DNA of 5,740 bases, taken from positions 1 through 5,740 of the forward strand of contig SYDD01000053.1 in assembly GCA_005786775.1 (NCBI GenBank), written 5' to 3'. Both the position numbers and the translations under genes were made by a program. Source of the stretch: Opitutaceae bacterium. Its GTDB lineage: Bacteria > Verrucomicrobiota > Verrucomicrobiia > Opitutales > Opitutaceae. A model generated the notes under the pieces. The model did not search any database, had not been told where the DNA came from, and saw nothing but the letters and a program-made list of their open reading frames with translations. This document shows positions 1 to 5,740 of the stretch, one piece after another. Positions within the stretch are counted from its first letter, which is position 1, and each line of letters begins with the position of its first letter.

Positions 1-786
1 ACGATGCTGGATTACGCCGTCCACGATGCGCTGCGGGCTGGGTTCGGCAGGGTGGTGTTCGTGATCCGGCGCGATTTCGAGGCCGAGTTCCGCGCGCGGG
101 TCGGCGCCCGCTACGCCGGCCGCGTCTCCGTGGACTATGTGTTTCAGGGGGTCGACGTATTACCGGCCGGCCGGACCGTGCCACCGGGCCGCGAGAAGCC
201 CTGGGGCACCGGTCACGCGGTCTGGTGTGCGCGGGACGCGGTGGCGGGTAACTTCGCGGTGATCAACGCGGATGACTTCTACGGGGCGGACGCCTATCGC
301 CGGCTGGCCGCGTTCCTGCGGGAGGCCCGCGGCGGTCAATTCGCGATGGTCGGCTACCCGCTGGCCAACACGCTCTCGGAACACGGGGCGGTGTCGCGGG
401 GTCTGACGCAGGTCGGGCCCGGCGGCGCTTTGCGGACGATCGTGGAGCAGCATGGGATCACGCCGGACCAAGTGGGGCCAGGACGCGCCTTTGACGGTGC
501 GGCGCCGGTCTCGCTCAACTGCTGGGGATTCACTCCGGCGCTGTTCGCGGGGCTGGGTGTCCGCCTCGACGCGTTTTTGGCGGAGCGGGCGGCGGAGCCG
601 AAGGCAGAGTTTTACTTACCTGCGGCGGTCGCCGGGATGATCGCCGCCGGCGAGGCGGTGGTGCAGGTGCTGCCGACCAGCGCGACGTGGTTTGGTGTCA
701 CCTATCGAGAGGACAAACCTCGGGTACAGTCCGCCCTTGCGGCGCTGGTGGCGGCGGGGAATTACCCCAGCCCGCTGGGGGCCTGA
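1..786 (+). CDS. Sugar-phosphate nucleotidyltransferase, 5'-truncated by the window edge
   Basis: Cytoplasmic enzyme expected to join a sugar 1-phosphate to an NTP, giving a nucleotide sugar and pyrophosphate. The reading frame is open to the first base. The Met codon at position 4 is unlikely to be the true start: proteins of this fold begin with a Gly-rich LAAGxGSR-type nucleotide-binding loop, which is absent, and TMLDYAVHDAL matches the segment that follows it (usually GET-[ML]-LDY). About 30-35 residues are therefore missing. Counting that Met as 1, visible motifs are EKPWGTGHAVW (64-74, the KP-GTAHA-like substrate loop), NADDFYG (88-94, the Asp pair expected to bind metal), EFYLP (202-206) and TWFGVTYREDKP (228-239), which is typical of the C-terminal end of this subfamily. 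The TGA stop is at 784-786. The sugar and nucleotide specificity cannot be read from the sequence; a MurU-like or GlmU-like role is possible but unproven. The next gene follows on the same strand, possibly in one operon. Confidence 0.86.
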   Translation, partial: TMLDYAVHDALRAGFGRVVFVIRRDFEAEFRARVGARYAGRVSVDYVFQGVDVLPAGRTVPPGREKPWGTGHAVWCARDAVAGNFAVINADDFYGADAYRRLAAFLREARGGQFAMVGYPLANTLSEHGAVSRGLTQVGPGGALRTIVEQHGITPDQVGPGRAFDGAAPVSLNCWGFTPALFAGLGVRLDAFLAERAAEPKAEFYLPAAVAGMIAAGEAVVQVLPTSATWFGVTYREDKPRVQSALAALVAAGNYPSPLGA

Positions 787-863
787 ACCGCAGTGCGAGG
801 CGGGAGCGCGTCCGGCCCGTGGCCTTGACCCTCCGTTGGCCCGCGACTTTGCTCACTGACGGT

Positions 864-1508
864 ATGTGCGCCCTTGTTTTCCCGTGCCTGTGGCTGGCTC
901 TTGGCCTCGCCGGGACCCTGCGTGCGGCGCCCCCGATTGCCTCTCGGTCGCCGTTTCTACCCCCGGAGAACGCGCCGGTGGAGAAGGCCGGACCGGAAGC
1001 GGCGGCGCTCGAATTCCGCGGGTTCGTGGACGTGGGTCGGGGCAAGCAGTTCCGGCTGTTCGATCCCGCGAAGAAGCGCGGCGACTGGGTGCGCCTGAAC
1101 GAGCGCAGTTCCGAGTTTGAGGCGGTGATCCGCCAACATAACGAGGGAGAGGAGAGTGTTTCGGTGGAGCATCAAGGTCGCACGCTCACCCTGACTATGC
1201 GCAAGGCGAAGATTGTGGCTGACATGGCGGCCCCCACGGCACCGCCGTCGAGTGTCGCCCCGGCGGGTCCGGCGATCACGGTGACCCCGGCGGTTACCCA
1301 GACCGTGATGGTCAATCCTTCACCGGCGGATGAGCAGCGCCGGCTAGAGGCAGTGGCGGCGGAGGTGAACCGGCGGCGTGCGCTGCGCGAGCAGGCGATG
1401 CGCCAAGCGGCGGGTCAGCCGCCTTCACTGCCGGCGCCGGACGCCGCCGCCGGCCTTCCGATTCCCGTGGGCCCGGCGCCCCCGCCTCAGGTGCCGCAAG
1501 TTCCCTAG
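864..1508 (+). CDS. Small exported protein of unknown function with Pro/Ala-rich tail
   Basis: I do not recognise a named family. From the ATG at 864 the protein is 214 aa. Residues 1-21 form a hydrophobic signal-like segment ending TLRA-APP, so export to the periplasm is likely. Residues ~48-118 form a compact domain with alternating hydrophobic and polar residues (LEFRGFVDVG, FRLFDPAKKRGDWVRL, VSVEHQGRTLTLTM), compatible with a small beta barrel. A Pro/Ala/Val linker (122-152) leads to a charged, probably helical stretch (154-183, with DEQRRLEAVAAEVNRRRALR), and the tail from 184 is Pro-rich. Start choice is uncertain. The ATG has no Shine-Dalgarno sequence and its n-region has no positive charge, whereas GTG at 819 adds 15 residues including an Arg and has GGGAG at 802-806 twelve bases upstream. 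The open frame back to 687 overlaps the nucleotidyltransferase by 100 bp and is not credible as a start. The gene lies 77 bp after the nucleotidyltransferase and converges on the receptor. Confidence 0.68.
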   Translation: MCALVFPCLWLALGLAGTLRAAPPIASRSPFLPPENAPVEKAGPEAAALEFRGFVDVGRGKQFRLFDPAKKRGDWVRLNERSSEFEAVIRQHNEGEESVSVEHQGRTLTLTMRKAKIVADMAAPTAPPSSVAPAGPAITVTPAVTQTVMVNPSPADEQRRLEAVAAEVNRRRALREQAMRQAAGQPPSLPAPDAAAGLPIPVGPAPPPQVPQVP

Positions 1509-1520
1509 GGTGATCGCGCT

Positions 1521-4500
1521 TTAGAACGTCCCCTTCACGCCGATCGTCCACAGGGAACCGTAGCGTTCTTGGAAGCGCTGGATGGCGTGGGCAGGTGTGC
1601 TGGGTCCGGCGGTGCGGCCGATGGCCATCACGTCGGTAACGTTCCGCAGGTTGGCGAAGAGGGAGATGCCGCGCCGGAGGGTGACTTCGCCGAGCAGGTC
1701 GAGCTGCGTGAAGCCGGGGCGGTAATTGAACGTGCCGGGCTCGATGCCCTGGCCCGTGAGCAAGCTCTCGATCTGGTCCTCCCGCCAGGTCCAGTTTGCG
1801 CGGAGGTTGTAGCGCGGGCGGGTGAAGCTGACACCCCAAGCGGCCATGCGCGGAATCTCGTTAAATCCTTCGCCTCCGAGCTGGCCCTTGCCCGCGTTGG
1901 AGCGCAGCAGGGTGGCGTTGGCGAACACCTGGAAGCCGCGCGCCCACGCCGGCAGGAAGGTCAGCGCCTGACGATAGCTGAAGTCGAGGCCCTCCATCCG
2001 GACGACATCCGTACGGTTCCGCTGCGTGCTGACTTCGTAGGGGCCGAACTCCTCCGCCTCGAGGCCGTAGAGGGCGAGGAAGTCGGGGGTGGCGGGGAGG
2101 ATGGTGGCGGTGAAGAAGTTCGTGAAGTGGCGGCGGAAGGCGCCGACCGAGACCTGACCCACGCCTGCGAAATAATACTCCGCGCGCACCTTCACTGTGT
2201 TGGCCGTCCACGGCTTGATGCCCACGTTATTGACCACGATGCGATTGTTGGCGGCGGGCGGGCTGTCGGTATTGGGGAGGGTGAGGCCGCCGGCATACTG
2301 GTTGAGGTTGGGCGGACCGATGCTTGTGGAGACCGCGGCCCGGAGGATCAGGTTCTCGCGCAGCTGGTAGCTGGCGTTGAGCGAGGGGAACAGGCGCAGG
2401 TATTGCTTTTCCGTGCGCGCTTCCCGCGCGAGGTAGGTAAGCCGCGAAATCTCGAGGGGCACGCTGGTCACCGGGAGCACCGCACCCGCCGCGTTGCGCA
2501 GGGGGCGGCCCTGGGCGTCGCGCTGGACGTTCCGCGTGAGGTCAGTGAGGGGGCCGGCCGCCTCGATGTCGGTCTGCTCGACCCGCACGCCACCGACGAG
2601 TTGGAGGCGCCGGTCAAGCAGGGCCACATCGCCGCGGAGGTAGGCGCCGCTGACGGACTCGCGGGCTAGCTTGGAATTGGCGACGTGGGAGCGGTAGAGT
2701 CCGTTCTCGTCGAGAGTGAATTCGCGCGGATTGGCCCGCCAATAGGCAAAGACCTCCTGGGAATCGAGGTGCTCGATGCGCGGGAAGCCAAAGGGCGCGA
2801 TGCGGGTGGAGAAGAGGCGGTCGAGAAAGGGCAGGGCCGTGCCCGGGGTGAGGTTGCCGCGACCGTCCTTGCCCACGTAGGTGTAGGTCGAGGTCCACGA
2901 GCGCATATCGCGGCGGGTCTGCCGGAAATCGAGGCCCGTGCGGACGGTGAACGGCACGGCGGTGGCGAAGTCCCGGCGCGCGTTGGCGGTGGCGGTGAAG
3001 TTGATATCCACCGCGCGCTGCGGCGTGGAGGTCAGCGTGTTGAGGGCGTAGTTTTCGAGCCGGTAGGGGTCGAGCGGGCGGCCGGTGGCGGCGTCAGTGA
3101 CGGTGATCACACCCGGCCGGATGAGGCCGGTGTCCTCAAAGCCGATGGTCACGCCGGTGCGCCGCGACTGGACGCCGAGGAAGCGTTCCTTGTCCATGTC
3201 GCGGATGGCGTTCTTGCCGTAGGCGCGGCCGGTGGCGAAATCGAGTTTCCAGACGGGGCCGTCGTGGCGCCAGGTAAGTGAGGGGAGATAGGTCCGGTTC
3301 TCGCGCACGCGGTTGTTCCCGTTGTTAAGGGTGAGCTGGCCGGCCCCCGCCACGCCCTGGACGGACGTTGGTGAGATGGAGGTGGCGACGATCTGGTTGG
3401 GCGCGAAGGCGAGGGTGCGGCTCGAGATCCAGCCGTCGAACGACGAGTACTGGTAGGACAGGGAGAGACGGCTGTGAGCGCCGAGGCGGAAATCGAGGGT
3501 GAGCCCGAGGGAATCGCGGTCGGATTCTTTGGGGGCGTCCTGAAGCGTGAACTGAGACAAATAGGGCCGGCCGGGGACGGTGGCCGGAAAGGCGGCGGGC
3601 GCGGTGGCGGTGGTATTGCCGCGCCAGACGTTGGTGGCGCGGTCCTGACTCGAGTATTGAGTGGAGGCGCCGGCGGAGAGCGTGAAGCCGAAGCGGCGGT
3701 TCACTGGCACGACCCAAGACAGGTCCGCGCCGGGCCACACCTTGCGCCGGGGATCGCGGTACATCGCGGCCCCGGGGCCGATCGCGCGGTGGTCGTCGCG
3801 CAGCAGGAAGTAGAAACTGCCGTTGAACACGGGCCGGGAGCGCTCGAACGCGCTGCGGGGCACCAGGTTCACGCCACCTGCCAGAGCCTTGCCCGGGCTG
3901 TCGGGGGTGGGGGAGTGCGAGACCTCGATGCGGGAGACGTTGTTGAGGTTGAAAAACCCCACCTCGATGCCGCGTGAGCCGCTGTTGTCGCCCGGGGCGG
4001 AGAGCGAGATGCCCCCGAGGGTGATCGGGGTGTTTGCATTCGGCGCGCCCTCGACCGAAATGTACCGGCCGTCGCCGCCGCTCTGATCCACGGTGATGCC
4101 GGGCAGGTATTTCAGGAACTCGGTGACGTTTCCCTCCGCAACTGCGCCAAATTCGTCCGTCGAGACCACGTTGCGGATGTTAGCGGCGAAGCGCTGCTCA
4201 TTAATCGCGATGGCGGCGCCGCTCATCTCGCGGGATTCGCCGACCACGAACCGATCGAGCCGCACCGCCGCTGCCGCCGGGGCCAGCGCGATCTCTAGGG
4301 TCGTCGTAGCGCCTGCGGTCACGCGCGCCGGAGTCAGGCTGGCCGGCGCCCCGGTGTAGAAGACGCGGACGCGCACTTCTCCCGCCGGCACGCCCGGCAG
4401 CAGGAAGCGCCCGGCGTCGTCCGTGAAGGCGGCCAAGGCGGTCCCTTCGACGCTGACGCGCGCGCCCTCGAGGTAGGTCCCGTTGGCAGGGTTCTGCACG

Positions 4501-4586
4501 CGACCCTCGAGGGTGCCCGTGGCGCCTTGGGCGCGGAGCAGGCTCGGGAGCAGGGCGACAACAAGGAATAGGGGTAGGAGCTTCAT
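1521..4586 (-). CDS. TonB-dependent outer-membrane receptor with carboxypeptidase-regulatory-like domain
   Basis: Outer-membrane active transporter, driven by TonB-ExbB-ExbD, for a ligand that cannot be read from the sequence. From ATG at 4586 it has 1021 residues. Residues 1-19 are a signal peptide (MKLLPLF...LLRA, cleavage near A19/Q20). Residues ~23-101 form a CarboxypepD_reg-like beta-sandwich (GTLEGRV, GARVSVEGT, TDDAGRFLLPGVPAG). VRLDRFVVGE (108-117) is a plausible TonB-box region. The plug follows (~129-245) with NEQRFAANIRNVVS, EFLKYLPGITVD and VSRIEVSHSP. The rest is an aromatic-rich beta barrel ending GVKGTF; the terminal Phe is the usual barrel-assembly signal. An in-frame GTG at 4703 would add 39 Arg/Pro-rich residues before the signal peptide and overlap the upstream gene, so it is rejected. 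No Shine-Dalgarno sequence precedes 4586. No SusD-like lipoprotein gene is adjacent, unlike Bacteroidota glycan systems. The domain order and plug wording resemble the many such receptors of Opitutaceae (from memory). The gene lies 107 bp after the MurA-like gene, on the same strand. Confidence 0.95.
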   Translation of the reverse strand: MKLLPLFLVVALLPSLLRAQGATGTLEGRVQNPANGTYLEGARVSVEGTALAAFTDDAGRFLLPGVPAGEVRVRVFYTGAPASLTPARVTAGATTTLEIALAPAAAAVRLDRFVVGESREMSGAAIAINEQRFAANIRNVVSTDEFGAVAEGNVTEFLKYLPGITVDQSGGDGRYISVEGAPNANTPITLGGISLSAPGDNSGSRGIEVGFFNLNNVSRIEVSHSPTPDSPGKALAGGVNLVPRSAFERSRPVFNGSFYFLLRDDHRAIGPGAAMYRDPRRKVWPGADLSWVVPVNRRFGFTLSAGASTQYSSQDRATNVWRGNTTATAPAAFPATVPGRPYLSQFTLQDAPKESDRDSLGLTLDFRLGAHSRLSLSYQYSSFDGWISSRTLAFAPNQIVATSISPTSVQGVAGAGQLTLNNGNNRVRENRTYLPSLTWRHDGPVWKLDFATGRAYGKNAIRDMDKERFLGVQSRRTGVTIGFEDTGLIRPGVITVTDAATGRPLDPYRLENYALNTLTSTPQRAVDINFTATANARRDFATAVPFTVRTGLDFRQTRRDMRSWTSTYTYVGKDGRGNLTPGTALPFLDRLFSTRIAPFGFPRIEHLDSQEVFAYWRANPREFTLDENGLYRSHVANSKLARESVSGAYLRGDVALLDRRLQLVGGVRVEQTDIEAAGPLTDLTRNVQRDAQGRPLRNAAGAVLPVTSVPLEISRLTYLAREARTEKQYLRLFPSLNASYQLRENLILRAAVSTSIGPPNLNQYAGGLTLPNTDSPPAANNRIVVNNVGIKPWTANTVKVRAEYYFAGVGQVSVGAFRRHFTNFFTATILPATPDFLALYGLEAEEFGPYEVSTQRNRTDVVRMEGLDFSYRQALTFLPAWARGFQVFANATLLRSNAGKGQLGGEGFNEIPRMAAWGVSFTRPRYNLRANWTWREDQIESLLTGQGIEPGTFNYRPGFTQLDLLGEVTLRRGISLFANLRNVTDVMAIGRTAGPSTPAHAIQRFQERYGSLWTIGVKGTF

Positions 4587-4605
4587 ACGCAGAGAAAGGG
4601 AGCGT

Positions 4606-4620
4606 CGCCACGAGGTGGCG
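4606..4620 (-). other. Small perfect hairpin in the presumed receptor leader
   Basis: CGCCAC-GAG-GTGGCG is a perfect 6-bp inverted repeat with a 3-base spacer. Its near end lies 19 bases upstream of the receptor start codon at 4586. It could be a stem in the 5' untranslated RNA or an operator half-site pair, or simply chance. No convincing -35/-10 pair or Shine-Dalgarno sequence is seen between 4587 and 4668. Confidence 0.22.
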
Positions 4621-4668
4621 GCAACGGAAGGAAAACTGCCGGTCCGCGGCGGTGGGGGAAACTCAATT

Positions 4669-4685
4669 CCGCGCCGCGGGCGCGG
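4669..4685 (-). terminator. Candidate weak terminator hairpin after the MurA-like gene
   Basis: A perfect 7-bp all-GC stem (CCGCGCC / GGCGCGG) with a 3-base loop starts 8 bases after the TAG stop at 4694-4696. On the - strand it is followed by AATTGAGTTT, only a poor T-tract. Position and orientation fit an intrinsic terminator, but in DNA this GC-rich such stems arise by chance, so the call is tentative. Confidence 0.3.
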
Positions 4686-4693
4686 GCGGCGGG

Positions 4694-5740
4694 CTAGCGC
4701 CACTCCACGTCCGCGCCGAGGCTCCGCAGGTTCTCCACGAAGCGCGGGTGGGCGCGGCGGATAGTGTCCGCGTTTTTGACTACGGAGCGCCCGGGGATGC
4801 TGGCCGCGACCATATAGAGTCCCACGGCGGCGCGGATGATGTAAGGGGCGTCGACGGTCGTCGGCCGAAGCGGCCGGTCGCCAAAGACGATCACGCGGTG
4901 CGGGTCGCTGACGACCACGTGCGCGCCGAGCTTCGCCAGCTCGGGCATCCAGGTGAAGCCGCCCTCGTAAACCTTATTCCAGAATTGCATCGCCCCCTTG
5001 GCGCGCACCGCAAGCGCCAGCATGCACGGCAGCAAATCCACGGGAAAATAAGGCCAAGGTGCCGCTTCGATCTTAGGGAGCAGATTGCGGGTGAAAGGAG
5101 CTTCCACCTCCAGCCGCTGGCGCGCCGCCACTACCGCCGTCGTCCCATCGTGGGTCACGTTGACACCCAGCTTGCCAAAGGCCCGCGCCATGAGGTCGAA
5201 ATGCTGCGGGACCGAGTGACGCACGCGTACCTCGCCCCCCGTGATTGCCCCCAGCGCGAGGAAGGTCACGACCTCGTGGTGGTCGGTGCTGATCGTGACC
5301 TGCGCTCCGCGCAGCCGAGCCACCCCCTCTACCGTCAGCTGGCTCGTGCCGATCCCCTCGATCCGCCCACCCATCGCGACCAGCGCATGGCAGAGGTCCT
5401 GCACGTGCGGCTCGCTCGCTGCGTTGATCAGGGTCGAGGTGCCCTCGGCGAGAACGGCCGCCATCACGAAGTTCTCGGTGGCCGTCACCGACATATAGTC
5501 CGGCCAGTGCCGGGCCCCGCGGAAGCGCCGGGGGAGGCGCAGGACGACCTCGCGCCCGCGCTCAAGGCGCGCGCCGAGGCAAGCGAGGATCTCGAGGTGC
5601 GGGTCGAGCTCGCGGATGCCGAGGGAGCAGCCTTCGGCATTCACCGGGATGCGCAGGCGCTTCATGCGGCGCAGGAGCGGCGCGAAGAGCAGGACCGAGG
5701 ACCGCATCCCCGAGGGCAGCTCGCCCTTCATCCGGCCCGG
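4694..5740 (-). CDS. murA: MurA-like UDP-GlcNAc 1-carboxyvinyltransferase, 5'-truncated and divergent
   Basis: MurA transfers enolpyruvate from PEP to UDP-N-acetylglucosamine in the cytoplasm, the first committed step of peptidoglycan synthesis. The frame is open to the right edge. The Met at 5731 is internal: by hand alignment with E. coli MurA (419 aa, from memory) it lies about 80 residues into the protein. Counting that Met as 1, GMRSS matches the Arg91 region (R10), GCSLGIRELDPH matches the Cys115 loop with the catalytic Cys at 35 and the Arg120 equivalent at 40, and FPVD carries the Asp305 equivalent at 232. R300, R326 and R330 match Arg371, Arg397 and Arg401. LAEGTSTLINAASEPH, WMPELAKLGA and ENLRSLGADVEW are clearly of the EPSP synthase/MurA fold. 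Several usually fixed positions differ: DHHEVVTF for DRIETGTF, YEGGF for FENRF, and no Asp at the Asp369 position in an ungapped alignment. It may be a second MurA or a related enolpyruvyl transferase. A Cys at the active site is the form normally sensitive to fosfomycin. Confidence 0.87.
   Translation of the reverse strand, partial: PGRMKGELPSGMRSSVLLFAPLLRRMKRLRIPVNAEGCSLGIRELDPHLEILACLGARLERGREVVLRLPRRFRGARHWPDYMSVTATENFVMAAVLAEGTSTLINAASEPHVQDLCHALVAMGGRIEGIGTSQLTVEGVARLRGAQVTISTDHHEVVTFLALGAITGGEVRVRHSVPQHFDLMARAFGKLGVNVTHDGTTAVVAARQRLEVEAPFTRNLLPKIEAAPWPYFPVDLLPCMLALAVRAKGAMQFWNKVYEGGFTWMPELAKLGAHVVVSDPHRVIVFGDRPLRPTTVDAPYIIRAAVGLYMVAASIPGRSVVKNADTIRRAHPRFVENLRSLGADVEWR

Noticed and set aside
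4..6. ATG at 4 as the true start of the nucleotidyltransferase
   Set aside because: The essential Gly-rich nucleotide-binding N-terminus of the fold would be missing, and the frame is open to the window edge.
687..863. Extended start of the small exported protein at ATG 687
   Set aside because: It would overlap the nucleotidyltransferase by 100 bp and bury the signal-like segment behind about 59 residues.
1569..2669. Long + strand open frame (366 aa) opposite the receptor gene
   Set aside because: It is the antisense shadow of a clearly real receptor in GC-rich DNA. Its protein is Gly/Ala/Glu/Arg-rich with no recognisable domain.
2685..3977. Two more + strand open frames (about 198 and 167 aa) opposite the receptor
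   Set aside because: Same low-complexity Gly/Ala/Arg-rich composition and no motifs; they are explained by the codon bias of the receptor on the other strand.
4587..4703. N-terminal extension of the receptor from GTG at 4703
   Set aside because: It would put 39 Arg/Pro-rich residues before a good signal peptide and overlap the MurA-like gene. The Met at 4586 gives a textbook signal sequence.
5729..5731. ATG at 5731 as the true start of the MurA-like protein
   Set aside because: It lies inside the family domain just before the Arg91-equivalent segment, and the frame stays open to the edge, so about 80 residues are beyond the window.

Overview
The window is GC-rich and densely coding. It holds four protein genes: two on the + strand on the left and two on the - strand on the right, with the two central genes converging. 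The best guess at the source is a Verrucomicrobiota bacterium of the Opitutaceae type. This is inferred from the style of the large TonB-dependent receptor (carboxypeptidase-regulatory-like N-domain, a plug of the type NEQRFAANIRNVVSTDEFG, a C-terminal Phe), from high GC, and from weak or absent Shine-Dalgarno sequences. There is no rRNA or other marker gene in the window to prove it. An outer membrane, and so a diderm cell, is directly implied by the receptor.

Layout. (1) 1-786, + strand: the C-terminal ~260 residues of a sugar-phosphate nucleotidyltransferase; its start lies off the left edge. (2) 864-1508, + strand: a small exported protein of unknown function with one compact basic/beta-rich domain, a charged helix and Pro/Ala-rich linkers. 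(3) 1521-4586, - strand: a complete TonB-dependent outer-membrane receptor, 1021 aa. (4) 4694-5740, - strand: most of a MurA-like enolpyruvyl transferase whose N-terminal ~80 residues lie off the right edge.

The receptor and the small exported protein meet tail to tail with only 12 bp between their stop codons and no recognisable terminator. The 107-bp gap between the MurA-like gene and the receptor holds two small perfect hairpins. The first lies just after the MurA-like stop and may be a weak terminator; the second lies in the presumed receptor leader.

How the genes work together is unclear. The nucleotidyltransferase and the MurA-like enzyme both point to nucleotide-sugar or cell-envelope metabolism, and the receptor and the small protein both act outside the cytoplasm. 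However, the genes lie on opposite strands and nothing here proves one shared pathway. I see no mobile element, CRISPR array, RNA gene or clear new system. The most unusual item is the divergence of the MurA-like protein at several substrate-contact positions while the catalytic Cys is kept.
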